Part shown: one piece after another, positions 1 to 9,323 of the stretch | Position numbering within the stretch: position 1 is the stretch's first letter | How the letters are laid out: every line of letters starts with the position of its first letter | NCBI GenBank assembly: GCA_016872555.1 | Contig: VGZO01000033.1 | Coordinates: 1-47,251 of the forward strand | Direction: 5' to 3' | Length of the DNA stretch: 47,251 bases | Origin: Planctomycetota bacterium | GTDB taxonomy: Bacteria; Planctomycetota; Planctomycetia; Pirellulales; UBA1268 | The notes under the pieces: generated by a model | Databases searched by the model: none | Seen by the model: the letters and a program-made list of their open reading frames with translations, nothing else | What the model was told of the DNA's origin: nothing | Translations under genes and position numbers: made by a program

Positions 1-69
1 CTGGTCGTGGGTTGGTTGGCGTTGGCCGTTGGGTTGAGTGCGGTGCTCGCTGCCGCGTTCAGCGCGTAG
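1..69 (+). CDS. possible 3' end of a membrane protein (partial)
   Basis: Reading from the first base, the frame encodes 22 residues and ends at TAG (67-69). The peptide is almost entirely hydrophobic (LVVGWLALAVGLSAVLAAAF), as in a C-terminal membrane helix. That composition and the stop are the only evidence; the rest of the gene lies outside the window. It could equally be chance, since one short open stretch in GC-rich DNA proves little. Confidence 0.25.
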   Translation: MVVGWLALAVGLSAVLAAAFSA

Positions 70-150
70 GGAGCTCGTACACAGCAGAGCCTCGTTCCCG
101 TCGAGCGGGTCGGCTCGTTGAGACTCCCCGATACTCCCTCGAAAAACCCC

Positions 151-399
151 GGGACAGCCGGGACAGCGACGCAAAGCCAAGTCCCTCAAGGAGAAGCGTT
201 GAGGGGCGTCTTGGACAGCACGTGGACAGGGGCGGGACAGACCCCGGACGGTTCCCCCGGGAGGGTCTTGGTCAGCGAGGTTTGGGAACGCTCGAGGACC
301 TTCCGCGGCTCACCCCGAGGCTGTCCAGGCGCTGTCCAGCAGGCGATTCGCCCGATCACCTTGAAGGGCTTCAGCTTGGAGCCCTGTCCCGCCTGTCCC
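151..399. repeat. imperfect inverted repeat, arms 151-229 and 321-399
   Basis: The hexamer GGACAG occurs at 152, 161, 213, 224 and 235, and its complement CTGTCC at 321, 332, 384 and 393. Four of the five left copies have an exact mirror partner about a centre at position 275. Comparing 151-229 with the reverse complement of 321-399 without gaps gives 54 matches in 79 positions by hand count. Both arms can be translated into related peptides in the same relative frame (for example LDSxWT near the end of each), but stops and the lack of a full-length gene argue for decayed copies. No gene was recognised between 70 and 667. Confidence 0.6.
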
Positions 400-667
400 G
401 CACGATTTCGGGAGGGAATCTTGGGGAGGGGCAGGACTTCAGGGAGCGCGGGTTCTCGCCTCACTCGTTCCCGGTCTTCGGCGACTTGTTTCCGAGCAAG
501 TCGTGACCTATTCCGGCCGGCCTCCCGAGCACCGGCGTACTTCTGGCCTTGCTGCCCTCTCTCGACAAGTCGTTGACAAGTCGCCATTCCCGAAGGGCTA
601 GTTGGAGTGGAATGGCCCGAAGGGCGGAATGGGGCTCCGAGGCCGTAAAAGACGCTATTCCCGAAAG

Positions 668-754
668 CGGATGGGGTGGGATTCGAACCCACGAGCGACT
701 TTCGCCGCTGCCGGTTTTCAAGACCGGTGCATTCAACCGCTCTGCCACCCATCC
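668..754 (-). tRNA. tRNA-Ser (anticodon UGA)
   Basis: Read on the minus strand, the acceptor stem GGATGGG (754-748) pairs with CCCATCC (675-669), followed by discriminator G at 668. The anticodon arm is CCGGT-CTTGAAA-ACCGG with anticodon TGA. A long variable arm follows, as expected for a class II tRNA, then the T arm GTGGG-TTCGAAT-CCCAC. The length is 87 nt. The 3' CCA is not encoded (the next bases are CTT), so it must be added enzymatically. It reads UCA and, by wobble, other UCN serine codons. Confidence 0.95.
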
Positions 755-890
755 ATTCGACCGTCTCCCCGCCATCTCGACCACCGCCGACTCAGTACCG
801 AGTCCATCGCGCGGCGACCGCCCGCGGAGCGGTGGAAAACGTCCAGAGCAGAAGTCTACGCGCCCCCCGGGAAGGCCGCACCAACGCAGT

Positions 891-918
891 GGCTTTGACG
901 GGCAGAGCCGGGTTTTTT
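891..918 (+). terminator. Rho-independent terminator without an assigned upstream gene
   Basis: A 7-bp stem GGCTTTG (891-897) / CAGAGCC (903-909), with one G-U pair and the loop ACGGG, is followed by GGG and six T residues (913-918). The T run lies only on the plus-strand exit side, so it would stop plus-strand transcription. No plus-strand gene is visible between the tRNA (ends 754) and this site. It is therefore either the end of a small RNA or an attenuator ahead of the gene at 975. Confidence 0.6.
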
Positions 919-974
919 AGAGTTTGGAGCCTGGCGGTCGCCCCGCCGCTTCCCCGTACACGCCGGAGACCACC

Positions 975-1169
975 ATGGGCGGCATCAGCAATCGGATGAA
1001 GGAAGTCAAGCGGCGCCGGCACCGGAAGCAGAAGGTCGCGAAGTTCCGCACCAAGCTCAAGAAGGCCACGACGTCGGAAAAGCTGATGATGGCCGAAAAG
1101 CTTCGGAAGATGACCACCGGCTGCGAGGGAATCATCGCCGCGATGGGCCTCGAAGAGCGGAAGCGTTGA
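975..1169 (+). CDS. small basic protein, DUF6800-like
   Basis: The product is a 64-residue, strongly basic protein. Its N-terminus reads MGGISNRMKEVKRRRHRKQK, followed by a Lys-rich helix-forming stretch and a conserved-looking end (TGCEGIIAAMGLEERKR). It resembles the small DUF6800 proteins I know from planctomycetes, whose function is unknown. The composition (about one third Lys/Arg) suggests RNA, DNA or ribosome binding; that is inference. The start at 975 was chosen because upstream in-frame residues are Pro-rich and unlike the family. It follows an orphan terminator by 57 nt and is convergent with the sulfotransferase gene. Confidence 0.75.
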   Translation: MGGISNRMKEVKRRRHRKQKVAKFRTKLKKATTSEKLMMAEKLRKMTTGCEGIIAAMGLEERKR

Positions 1170-1194
1170 GCCGGGGCGCGACGCGCCGCCGCCG

Positions 1195-2160
1195 TCACGC
1201 CGACTCGTTCGCCGACTCGTTCGCCGACTCGTTCGCCGACTCGTTCGCCGACTCGTTCGCCGCGTGGACCGCGTTGCGTAGCGCCACCATCTCCCTGCCG
1301 ATCGCCGACAGCGGTCCAGACGGCACGGCCGGTACCAGCCGCCACCATGGGATCAGCCGATCCAGGTCGGCCGCGATCGCCGCGAGCTCGGCGGCCGTCC
1401 AGCGGCGCGACAAGTCGAGCCGCGCGGTATCGACTCCCGGCGGCGGCGCCTCGCCGGCCGGCGACGTGCCGAGCTGGTGCGTCGGATCGTAGGGCACGTA
1501 CTCGCGCCCCAGCCACGCCTGGAGCTCTCGGGCGACGCCCGCCGGATCGGCCGCGGCGGCGGCGAACGGGAGCAGCCATACCGTGTCGGCCGACTCTTGC
1601 GTCGCGTCGACGAGGCCGATCGTCGACAGCCGGATCGCCGCCGCTGCATCGGTGACCGTGTTGCCCAGCCGGAGCCACGAGCAGGTCACCTGGAGCGGAT
1701 CGCGGAGGACCACGACCACCGGCGATCCCGGGGCGCGCCTGCGCACGTCGGCAAGGCACGCCATGTAACGCGGCGTCTTGTCGATCAGCGGCAGCTCCTT
1801 GCGCCGGATGTAGCACTCGTCGCGAAGCAGCCGATAGCCCTCCTCGAACGAGCCACACCGCCGGTAGCGGTCGAGAAAATCCGCCCGCAGTTGCCACGAC
1901 TCGACAAGGTTCGCGCCGTACGGCTCGGGGATACCGTCGGCCGGATGCTCGGCGAGCAGCAGGCCCCCCTCGAAGGCGCTCCGCAGCCGGCCGGTGTTGC
2001 GGAGGAGATCCTTGACGAGTGTCGTGCCCCCCTTCTCGTAGCCGGCGACGATGCAGCCGAGCACGTCGCGCGGGATCGGACGATGCGCGGCCCGCGGCAT
2101 GGCCGGGCCGTCGAGGGGGCTGTTCGGCTCCGCACCGTCGGTGGTCGTGCCGTCGCTCAT
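1195..2160 (-). CDS. sulfotransferase family protein with C-terminal tandem repeat
   Basis: This 321-residue protein has the P-loop-like 5'-phosphosulfate binding segment of PAPS-dependent sulfotransferases at residues 40-48 (GYEKGGTTL). A second PAPS-binding segment with the expected Arg and Ser lies near residues 150-165 (LRDPLQVTCSWLRL). It probably transfers sulfate from PAPS to a sugar or other acceptor; the acceptor cannot be read. The C-terminus is five copies of Asn-Glu-Ser-Ala, encoded by a perfect 12-bp repeat. The gene starts 22 nt after the clpB stop, on the same strand, so it may be cotranscribed with the chaperones. Confidence 0.85.
   Translation of the reverse strand: MSDGTTTDGAEPNSPLDGPAMPRAAHRPIPRDVLGCIVAGYEKGGTTLVKDLLRNTGRLRSAFEGGLLLAEHPADGIPEPYGANLVESWQLRADFLDRYRRCGSFEEGYRLLRDECYIRRKELPLIDKTPRYMACLADVRRRAPGSPVVVVLRDPLQVTCSWLRLGNTVTDAAAAIRLSTIGLVDATQESADTVWLLPFAAAAADPAGVARELQAWLGREYVPYDPTHQLGTSPAGEAPPPGVDTARLDLSRRWTAAELAAIAADLDRLIPWWRLVPAVPSGPLSAIGREMVALRNAVHAANESANESANESANESANESA
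1199..1258. repeat. 12-bp tandem repeat, five copies, inside the sulfotransferase gene
   Basis: The unit GCCGACTCGTTC is repeated five times without change, ending with a partial copy at 1259-1262. Because the unit is a multiple of three, copy-number change keeps the reading frame, adding or removing NESA blocks at the protein C-terminus just before the stop. Confidence 0.95.
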
Positions 2161-2182
2161 CGGCGTCTCGCCACCACCGGGA

Positions 2183-4828
2183 TCAGGAGACCGGCGTGAA
2201 GGTGAACTCGTCTTGGACGAAGTCGACCCGGACGTGGCTCCCCTCGGGAAACCGACCCGAGAGCAATTCGCGCGCGAGGGGGTTTTGCAACTGCTGCTGG
2301 ATCACCCGCTTCAGCGGCCGCGCCCCGTAGACGGGATCGTAGCCGAGCCGGGCGATTTCGGCGATCGCCACCGGAGTGCACTCGAGCGCGATTCCCGCCC
2401 GGGCCGCCTGGGCCACGAGCCGCTTGACTTGAATCTCGACGATCCGCTCGATGTGACGCTCGTCGAGCGGATGGAAGACGATCGTCTCGTCGATCCGGTT
2501 GAGGAATTCGGGGAGGAACCGGGTCTGGAGGGCCTCCTTGACCGCCTGCCGGACCTCCTCCTGCGAGCCCCCCTCCTTCGTGATCTCCTGGATCACCTGA
2601 CTGCCGATGTTGCTGGTCATGACCACGATCGTGTTGGTGAAGTCGACGGTGTGGCCGAGGCTGTCGGAAAGCCGGCCGTCGTCGAGCACCTGGAGCAGCA
2701 CGTTGAACACGTCGCGGTGTGCCTTCTCGATCTCGTCGAGGAGGACGACCGAATACGGCCGGCGCCGGACCGCCTCGGTGAGGCGGCCCCCCTCCTCGTA
2801 GCCGACGTAGCCCGGCGGGGCGCCGATCAGCCGCGAGACGGTGTGCTTCTCCATGAACTCGCTCATGTCGAGGCGGACCATCGCGTTCTCGTCGTCGAAC
2901 AGCACCTCTGCCAGCGCCTTGCACAGCTCCGTCTTCCCGACGCCCGTCGGCCCGAGGAAGATGAACGACCCGATCGGCCGGTTGGGATCCTGGAGGCCGG
3001 ACCGGCTGCGCCGGACGGCGTCGCTGACCGCCTCGACCGCCTCGTCCTGGCCGACGACCCGCTGGTGGAGGCGATCCTCGAGGACGAGCAGCTTGGCACG
3101 CTCGCTCTCCACGAGGCGCGTCACCGGGATCCCGGTCCAGGCGCTGACTACCTCGGCGATCTCCTCGGGGCCGACCTCGCGGCGCAGAAGACGCTTGCCG
3201 GGCTGAGCCCCCTTCGGTCCCTTCGGTCCCTGCTCTTCCTCCTGCTCGGCCCGCGCCGCCAGGGCGCGGCGCTTCTGGTCGAGCTCGTAGAGAGTCTGGT
3301 AGAGCTCCTCGCCGACCGGCTGCCCTGAGGCCTGCCGCTCCTTGATCTGGACGCTCGCCTGCTCGAAGGCGAGCTCGGCGGCGTCGAGCTGCTGGCGCAG
3401 TTCCCCGGCGCTCCCCGCGCCGCTCTTCTCCGCCTCCCACTGCTCGCGAAGGCCGGCGAGCTTCGTCCGCAGCGTCGCCGACTCCTCCTCGATGTCGCGG
3501 AGGCGCTCCTTGGCGTGCTCCTCGGTCTCCTCGGCGAGCTGGCGGGCGGCGAGCTCGAGCTGCACGAGCCGGCGCTGGACCTCGTCGATCTCGCTCGGCA
3601 CGCTCTGCAGCTCCATCGCGATCCGGCTGGTCGCCTCGTCCATGAGGTCGATCGCCTTGTCGGGGAGGAAGCGGTCGGCGATGTAGCGGTTGGAAAGCTC
3701 GGCTGCGGCGACGAGGGCCGAATCCTTGATCTTCACTCCCTTGTGATGGGCCTCGTAGCGCGGTTTGAGGCCGCGGAGGATCGCGATCGTGTCGTCGACG
3801 CTCGGCTCGCCGACCATCACCGGCTGGAAGCGGCGCTCGAGGGCCGCGTCTTTCTCGATGTGCTTGCGGTACTCGTCGAGCGTGGTGGCACCGATGCAGC
3901 GCAGCTCGCCGCGCGACAGCGCCGGCTTGAGGAGGTTGGCGGCGTCGGCGGCCCCCTCGGCGGCGCCGGCGCCGATCATCGTGTGGAGCTCGTCGATGAA
4001 CAGGATCACGCCTCCGGCGGCGGCCTCGACCTCGCGGAGGATCGCCTTGAGCCGGTCCTCGAACTCGCCGCGGTATTTCGTGCCGGCGATCAGGGCGCCG
4101 AGATCGAGCGCGATGACGCGCTTGTTGCGCAGGCTCTCGGGCACGTCGGACTGCACGATCCGCAGCGCCAGCCCCTCGGCGATCGCCGTCTTGCCGACCC
4201 CCGGCTCGCCGATCAGCACGGGGTTGTTCTTCGTGCGCCGCGAGAGCACCTGGATCACGCGGCGGATCTCGGCGTCGCGGCCGATCACCGGATCGAGCTT
4301 GCCCTGGCTGGCGCGCTGGACGAGGTCGACGCCATATTTCTCCAGTGCCTGGAACTTCTCCTCCGGGCTCTGGTCGGTGACCCGGCTGCTGCCGCGCACG
4401 GCGCGGAGGCCGGCGAGGAGGTCTTTCTCGGCGACGCCGCCGAGCTGGAGGAGGTTCTTGGCTTTCGAGGGCGTCTTCGCGAGGGCGAGGAGGAGGTGAT
4501 CGGTGGAGACGAACTCGTCCTTCATCGTCGCCGACTCGGCGACCGCCCCCTCGAAGACCTTCATCAGCTCCTGGTCGGGCTGCGGCTGGGCGCCGCCCGA
4601 CACCTTGGGAAGGTGCGACAGCTCCGCCTCGACGATCCGCTCGAGGTGGCCACGGTCGACCCCGACCTTCTCGAGCAGCGGACGGACGATCCCCTCGCGC
4701 TCGCCGACGAGCGCCGCCAGGAGATGAACCGGCGTCGCCTGGGGATTGCCCCGGTCGGCCGCCACGTCGATGGCGCGCTGGACCGCTTCCTGGGCCTTGA
4801 TCGTGAACTTGTCGAAGCGAACGGCCAC
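2183..4828 (-). CDS. clpB: ATP-dependent disaggregase ClpB
   Basis: The protein has 881 residues, slightly longer than the usual 855-870. It opens with a Clp N domain ([19 protein letters not shown]). First AAA+ module: Walker A GEPGVGKT at 207-214 and sensor and arginine-finger regions downstream. Next is a long coiled-coil middle domain rich in Glu, Gln and Leu. The second AAA+ module has Walker A GPTGVGKT at 626-633 and a C-terminal D2-small domain. A short Gly-Pro-Lys insertion ([12 protein letters not shown]) ahead of the second module explains the extra length. ClpB works with DnaK to pull proteins out of aggregates in the cytoplasm. The gene lies 160 nt downstream of dnaK on the same strand, a functional pairing. 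Confidence 0.97.
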   Translation of the reverse strand: MAVRFDKFTIKAQEAVQRAIDVAADRGNPQATPVHLLAALVGEREGIVRPLLEKVGVDRGHLERIVEAELSHLPKVSGGAQPQPDQELMKVFEGAVAESATMKDEFVSTDHLLLALAKTPSKAKNLLQLGGVAEKDLLAGLRAVRGSSRVTDQSPEEKFQALEKYGVDLVQRASQGKLDPVIGRDAEIRRVIQVLSRRTKNNPVLIGEPGVGKTAIAEGLALRIVQSDVPESLRNKRVIALDLGALIAGTKYRGEFEDRLKAILREVEAAAGGVILFIDELHTMIGAGAAEGAADAANLLKPALSRGELRCIGATTLDEYRKHIEKDAALERRFQPVMVGEPSVDDTIAILRGLKPRYEAHHKGVKIKDSALVAAAELSNRYIADRFLPDKAIDLMDEATSRIAMELQSVPSEIDEVQRRLVQLELAARQLAEETEEHAKERLRDIEEESATLRTKLAGLREQWEAEKSGAGSAGELRQQLDAAELAFEQASVQIKERQASGQPVGEELYQTLYELDQKRRALAARAEQEEEQGPKGPKGAQPGKRLLRREVGPEEIAEVVSAWTGIPVTRLVESERAKLLVLEDRLHQRVVGQDEAVEAVSDAVRRSRSGLQDPNRPIGSFIFLGPTGVGKTELCKALAEVLFDDENAMVRLDMSEFMEKHTVSRLIGAPPGYVGYEEGGRLTEAVRRRPYSVVLLDEIEKAHRDVFNVLLQVLDDGRLSDSLGHTVDFTNTIVVMTSNIGSQVIQEITKEGGSQEEVRQAVKEALQTRFLPEFLNRIDETIVFHPLDERHIERIVEIQVKRLVAQAARAGIALECTPVAIAEIARLGYDPVYGARPLKRVIQQQLQNPLARELLSGRFPEGSHVRVDFVQDEFTFTPVS

Positions 4829-4988
4829 TGGTCACCTCGTCTGGTTGAAAGTCATGGTGTGACGTCGTCGGCGCGTCCGGGCGCGAACGCGGGCAGGCCA
4901 CCCGCCGCCCGCGGCACGTGCCGGCCGTGGCGACGGGCACCTGCCCGTGTCGGATGGATCGGCCCCGCCGGGGGCGCGGTGTCTGCCG

Positions 4989-6884
4989 TCAGGCGTCCTT
5001 TTTCACCTCGAACTCGGCATCGATCGTGTCGTCCTTCGGGCCCGGTGCCGGCTCGCCCTGGCCCCGGGCGGCGGTCGCCTCGTAGAGCACCTTCGAGAGG
5101 GCGTGGGCCGCCTGCTCGAGGGCGTCGTGGGCCGACGTGATCGCATCGACGTCGTCCCCCTTGGCCGCCTCGCGAGCCTTGGTCACCGCCGCCTCGAGCG
5201 GCGCCTTGTCGGCCGCCGAGAGCTTCGCGTCGTGTTCCTTGATCAGCTTCTCGGTCTGGAAGCAGAGCGCCTCGGCACGGTTGCGGGCCTCGGCGAGGCG
5301 CTGCTTCCGCTTGTCCTCCTCGGCGTGGACCTCGGCGTCCTTCCGCATCCGCTCGATCTCGGTCTCGTTGAGGCCGCTCGACTGCTCGATCTTGACCGAC
5401 TGCTCCTTGTTGGTGCCGAGGTCCTTGGCGCTGACGGCGAGGATGCCGTTGGCGTCGATGTCGAACTTGACCTCGATCTGCGGCGTGCCGCGCGGCGCCG
5501 GGGGGATGCCCTCGAGGTTGAACTGGCCGAGGAGGCGGTTGTCGCGGGCCATCGGCCGCTCTCCCTGGAACACGCTCACCGTGACCGCCGTCTGGTTGTC
5601 GGCGGCGGTGCTGAACACCTGCTTTCGCTCGGTGGGGACGGTGGTGTTGCGCTCGACGAGCTTGGTGAACAGGCCCCCCTCGGTCTCGATGCCCAGGCTC
5701 AGCGGCGTGACGTCGAGGAGGAGCACGTCCTGGACATCGCCGCCGAGCACGCCCCCCTGGATCGCCGCGCCGAGGGCGACGACCTCGTCGGGATTGACGC
5801 CCTTGTGGGGCTCCTTGGAAAACAGCTTCTTGACCAGCTCCTGGACCTTCGGAATCCGCGTCGAACCGCCGACGAGGACGACCTCGTCGATGTCCTTGGG
5901 ATCGAGCTTGGCGTCCTTGAGGGCCTGGATCACCGGCCCGCGGCACTTCTCCACGAGGTGGTCGCACATCTGCTCGAACTGGGCCCGCGAGATCGTGATC
6001 TGGAGGTGCTTCGGGCCGGTCGCGTCGGCGGTGATGAAGGGAAGGTTGATGTCGGTGCTCTGGGCGCTCGACAGCTCCTTCTTCGCCTTCTCGCAGGCTT
6101 CCTGGAGGCGCTGCAGGGCCATCGTGTCCTTGCGGAGGTCGATCCCCTGCTCACGCTTGAACTGGTCGGCGACGTGGTTGATCAGCGTCTGGTCGAAGTC
6201 GTCGCCGCCGAGGTGGGTGTCGCCGTTGGTGGCGATCACGCGGAACACGCCGTCGGCGACCTCGAGCACCGAGACGTCGAACGTCCCGCCGCCGAGATCG
6301 AACACCACGATCTTCTCCTGGGCCTTCTTGTCGAGGCCGTAGGCGAGCGCCGCGGCTGTCGGCTCGTTGATGATCCGCATCACCTCGAGGCCGGCGATCT
6401 GCCCGGCATCCTTGGTGGCCTGCCGCTGGGCGTCGTTGAAATAGGCCGGGACGGTGATCACCGCCTTGTTGACCTTGTGGCCGAGGTAGCTCTCGGCCGC
6501 CTCCTTGAGGCTGCGGAGAACCTTGGCGGAGATCTCCGGCGGGGTCATTTCCTTGTCGCCGGCGCGGACCTTGACGTAATCCTGCGGCCCGCCGACGACC
6601 TCGTACGGGACCATCTTCTCCTCGCCGGCCACCTCGTTGTGACGGCGGCCCATGAAGCGCTTGATCGAGTAGATCGTCCGCTTCGGGTTGGTCACCGCCT
6701 GGCGGCGGGCGACGTCGCCGACGAGTGTCTCACCCTTGTCGTTGAAGGCGACCACGCTCGGCGTGAGGCGATTGCCCGCCTTGTTGGCGATCACCTTCGG
6801 CTCCTTCCCCTCCATCACGGCGACCACCGAGTTGGTCGTGCCGAGGTCGATGCCGATGATCTTCTCGCCCTGCTTGGTCGCCAT
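4989..6884 (-). CDS. dnaK: molecular chaperone DnaK (Hsp70)
   Basis: The 631-residue product begins [19 protein letters not shown]; the phosphate-1 loop DLGTTNS lies at 13-19. The actin-like ATPase continues with phosphate-2 ([16 protein letters not shown]) and adenosine segments, then the linker and substrate-binding domain. It ends in the family's acidic tail with IDAEFE. The start at 6884 was chosen because the family consensus begins there; the open frame further upstream is Arg/Pro-rich and not homologous. It refolds client proteins in the cytoplasm. No grpE or dnaJ is adjacent, and no CIRCE operator (TTAGCACTC-N9-GAGTGCTAA) is visible upstream, so control by HrcA is unlikely. Confidence 0.97.
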   Translation of the reverse strand: MATKQGEKIIGIDLGTTNSVVAVMEGKEPKVIANKAGNRLTPSVVAFNDKGETLVGDVARRQAVTNPKRTIYSIKRFMGRRHNEVAGEEKMVPYEVVGGPQDYVKVRAGDKEMTPPEISAKVLRSLKEAAESYLGHKVNKAVITVPAYFNDAQRQATKDAGQIAGLEVMRIINEPTAAALAYGLDKKAQEKIVVFDLGGGTFDVSVLEVADGVFRVIATNGDTHLGGDDFDQTLINHVADQFKREQGIDLRKDTMALQRLQEACEKAKKELSSAQSTDINLPFITADATGPKHLQITISRAQFEQMCDHLVEKCRGPVIQALKDAKLDPKDIDEVVLVGGSTRIPKVQELVKKLFSKEPHKGVNPDEVVALGAAIQGGVLGGDVQDVLLLDVTPLSLGIETEGGLFTKLVERNTTVPTERKQVFSTAADNQTAVTVSVFQGERPMARDNRLLGQFNLEGIPPAPRGTPQIEVKFDIDANGILAVSAKDLGTNKEQSVKIEQSSGLNETEIERMRKDAEVHAEEDKRKQRLAEARNRAEALCFQTEKLIKEHDAKLSAADKAPLEAAVTKAREAAKGDDVDAITSAHDALEQAAHALSKVLYEATAARGQGEPAPGPKDDTIDAEFEVKKDA

Positions 6885-7089
6885 GAATGTGTCCCCGCTG
6901 GTGATCGGAACGGTCGAAGTGGGGCATGGCAGCCGCGGCGCGCCCGCCGACGGCAGCCACCCCATTGCCCGTCGGCCGGCCGCGATCGCCCCGGTCGGGC
7001 GAACGGCAGCCGGCTGACCCCTCATTTGGTGAGCAAAGCCCGTGCCGGCGGCTTTTGGCGGGCGTCGCTGCGGGGGAGCCGATGCCGCA

Positions 7090-7119
7090 GGGGTGAAACT
7101 TCGCGTTTTTCCGCACCCC
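7090..7119. promoter_or_regulatory. inverted repeat in the dnaK-pheA divergent intergenic region
   Basis: GGGGTG (7090-7095) and CACCCC (7114-7119) are perfect inverted copies separated by 18 nt, with an inner AAAC/GTTT pair at 7096-7099 and 7105-7108. It lies in the 346-nt gap (6885-7230) between two divergent genes, where an operator or hairpin would be expected. No convincing -35/-10 pair was found for either gene in this gap, and nothing else was recognised there. Confidence 0.3.
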
Positions 7120-7230
7120 GCTTTCCGACTACAGTTGGGGCTTGTCTGACGACGTACCCCCTGTCGTTCCCACGGCTGCCATTTTGGCCGGCGGGCGTCC
7201 CCTGGTTCCTTCCGTACCACCCTGACGCCG

Positions 7231-8382
7231 ATGGCGAAGACGCCCCGCCCCGCCCCGCCACCGTCGCCGATCGCGCCGCCGACGGCGACCGCCGCAGCTG
7301 CCCCGCTGTCGGCCGATCTCGGCGAACTGCGCGGTGAGATCGACCGGATCGACCGGGCGCTCGTCGGACTGATGAACGAGCGCGCCCAGGTCGCGCGGCG
7401 GATCGGCCAACTCAAGAAGGCCTCCGGACAGCAGACCTACGACCCGTCGCGCGAGGAGACGGTCCTCGAACGCGTCGCCGGGCTCAACCCCGGGCCGTTG
7501 TCGGGGGCGAGCGTCAAGGCGGTGTTCCGCGAGCTGATCAGCGGGTCGCGCGCGATCGAGCAGCACCTCCGCGTCGCCCACCTCGGCCCGGCCTGGACCT
7601 ACAGCCATCTCGCCGCCCTCCACCGCTTCGGCAACGCCGTCGAGTTCGTCCCCGTGGCGAGCATCTCGGCGGCCTTCGAGGAGGTGTTCGCCGGCCACTG
7701 CCACTACGGCGTCGTGCCGCTGGAAAACTCCACCGACGGCCGGATCGCCGACACGCTCGACAACTTCTTCCGCCACCCGGTGAAGATCTGCGCCGAGGTC
7801 CCGCTGCGGATCCACCACAACCTCCTCGCCGCCTGCGACCGGACGCAGATCCGCGAGGTCTACAGCCGGCCGCAGGCCCTGTCGCAGTGCCGCAACTGGC
7901 TGGCGCGGCATCTTCCCGAGGCGCGGCTCACCGAGGTCACCAGCACCGCCGTCGCCGCCGAGACCGCGGCGCGCACGCCCCATGCCGCCGCGATCGCCAG
8001 CCGGCAGAGCGCCGTCCACTACGGCCTCAACGTCCTCGCCGAGAACATCGAGGACGTCGCCGGCAACACGACACGGTTCGCGGTCATCGGCCACGCCGAC
8101 GCGGCCCGCACCGGCCGCGACCGGACGGCGCTGATGTTCGAGATCGAGCACCGCCCCGGCGGCCTCGCCGACGCCCTGGCGATCCCCAAGCGCCAGAAGC
8201 TGAACCTCACCTGGATCGAGTCGTTTCCCTTACCGGGCGCCGAACGCGGCTACGTGTTTTTCGTCGAGCTCGAGGGGCACCGCGACGACCAGCCGGTGAA
8301 GCGTGCGATCCGGGCGCTCGAATCCCGCTGCAAGCGTGTCGTGATCCTCGGCTCCTACGCCGCCGCCGCCGCCGTCGGCTGA
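7231..8382 (+). CDS. pheA: bifunctional chorismate mutase / prephenate dehydratase
   Basis: The protein has 383 residues. After a Pro/Ala-rich N-terminus, residues about 30-110 match an AroQ-type chorismate mutase ([20 protein letters not shown]). Residues about 113-285 match prephenate dehydratase, with [10 protein letters not shown] and the catalytic-threonine motif NTTRF. Residues about 298-378 form an ACT domain. It converts chorismate to phenylpyruvate in phenylalanine synthesis. The ACT domain's phenylalanine-binding ESRP motif is ESFP here (330-333), and GALxxxL is GGLADAL, so feedback control may differ. It is the first gene of the long plus-strand housekeeping run and is divergent from dnaK. 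Confidence 0.93.
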   Translation: MAKTPRPAPPPSPIAPPTATAAAAPLSADLGELRGEIDRIDRALVGLMNERAQVARRIGQLKKASGQQTYDPSREETVLERVAGLNPGPLSGASVKAVFRELISGSRAIEQHLRVAHLGPAWTYSHLAALHRFGNAVEFVPVASISAAFEEVFAGHCHYGVVPLENSTDGRIADTLDNFFRHPVKICAEVPLRIHHNLLAACDRTQIREVYSRPQALSQCRNWLARHLPEARLTEVTSTAVAAETAARTPHAAAIASRQSAVHYGLNVLAENIEDVAGNTTRFAVIGHADAARTGRDRTALMFEIEHRPGGLADALAIPKRQKLNLTWIESFPLPGAERGYVFFVELEGHRDDQPVKRAIRALESRCKRVVILGSYAAAAAVG

Positions 8383-8426
8383 TACGGCGCCCTCCCGCGC
8401 ACCGTCCCCTGCTCCAGGAGATCCCC

Positions 8427-9197
8427 ATGGCTGAACGCCGCCCGATCGTCGCCGGCAACTGGAAGATGAATCTCGACCGCGCCGCAGCCCGGGCGCTGGC
8501 CACCGCGGTGGCACGCGGCGCCGGTGACGTGCGGGGGGCCGAGATCGTCGTCTGCCCGCCGGCGGTGTATCTCGACTCGGTCGGCGCGAGCCTGGGGCAG
8601 GAAGGGGGCGGTGTCGGCCTCGGCGGCCAGAATGCGTGGGACAAGGCGAGCGGGGCGTTTACCGGCGAGGTCGCGCCGGCGATGCTCGTCGACCTCGGCT
8701 GCCGCTACGTGATCCTCGGCCACTCCGAGCGCCGCACGCTGTGCGGCGAGACCGACGCGGTCGTCAACGCCAAGCTCAAGGCGGCGCTCGCCGCGGGCCT
8801 GACGCCGATCGTGTGTGTCGGAGAGACACTGGCGGAGCGCGAGGCGGAGCGGACCGACGACGTCGTCGCCACCCAGATCCACGGGTCGCTCGCCGGCCTT
8901 GACGCGGCGGCGATCGCCCGCCTCGTGATCGCCTACGAGCCGGTGTGGGCGATCGGCACCGGGAAGGTCGCCACGCCGGAGCAGGCCCAGGCGGTCCATG
9001 CCCTGATCCGGAAGTTGCTCGCCACGCTGGCCGGGCCGGAGGTCGCCGCGGGGGTCCCGATCCAGTACGGCGGCAGCGTCAAGGCCGACAATGCTGCGGT
9101 CCTCGCCGCCCAGCCCGACATCGATGGAGCCCTCGTCGGCGGCGCGAGCCTCGACGCCCCCGGGTTCCTGGCGATCGCCCGGGCGTTTGCCGGGTAG
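8427..9197 (+). CDS. tpiA: triose-phosphate isomerase
   Basis: At 256 residues the length is normal for the family. All catalytic residues are in place: Lys13 in GNWKMN, His99 in LGHSERR and Glu171 in [11 protein letters not shown]. The phosphate-binding loop GGSV and the C-terminal GALVGGASL segment are also present. It interconverts dihydroxyacetone phosphate and glyceraldehyde 3-phosphate in glycolysis. The ATG at 8427 is preceded by CAGGAG (8415-8420), a good ribosome-binding site. secG follows 126 nt downstream, a neighbourhood common in bacteria. Confidence 0.97.
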   Translation: MAERRPIVAGNWKMNLDRAAARALATAVARGAGDVRGAEIVVCPPAVYLDSVGASLGQEGGGVGLGGQNAWDKASGAFTGEVAPAMLVDLGCRYVILGHSERRTLCGETDAVVNAKLKAALAAGLTPIVCVGETLAEREAERTDDVVATQIHGSLAGLDAAAIARLVIAYEPVWAIGTGKVATPEQAQAVHALIRKLLATLAGPEVAAGVPIQYGGSVKADNAAVLAAQPDIDGALVGGASLDAPGFLAIARAFAG

Positions 9198-9264
9198 CCG
9201 CGCCGCCGACTGCGGCCAACTGCCCCCACCGTGCACTGCGGTCGGCGCGGCGCGGTCGGCACCG

Positions 9265-9270
9265 TATGAT
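9265..9270 (+). promoter_or_regulatory. possible -10 element upstream of secG
   Basis: TATGAT lies in the 126-nt tpiA-secG gap, 54 nt before the secG start. No good -35 hexamer is found 16-18 nt upstream, so this is a weak candidate for an internal promoter of the secG-yicC-gmk run. Confidence 0.3.
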
Positions 9271-9323
9271 CGTGAGCCCGCGGCCCACGGAAGCCGGTGG
9301 GAGCCCTGTCCTGGAGTGTTCCG

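Noticed and set aside
186-752. Minus-strand open frame of 188 codons overlapping tRNA-Ser
   Set aside because: Its N-terminal part is the tRNA itself read as protein, and the remainder covers the inverted repeat; no family was recognised.
1199-1258. Regular repeat considered as a CRISPR array
   Set aside because: Units are 12 bp, contiguous and without spacers, and lie inside a coding frame.
6885-7415. N-terminal extension of dnaK to an upstream Met
   Set aside because: The extra residues have no Hsp70 similarity and run into the divergent pheA gene; the family start is at 6884.
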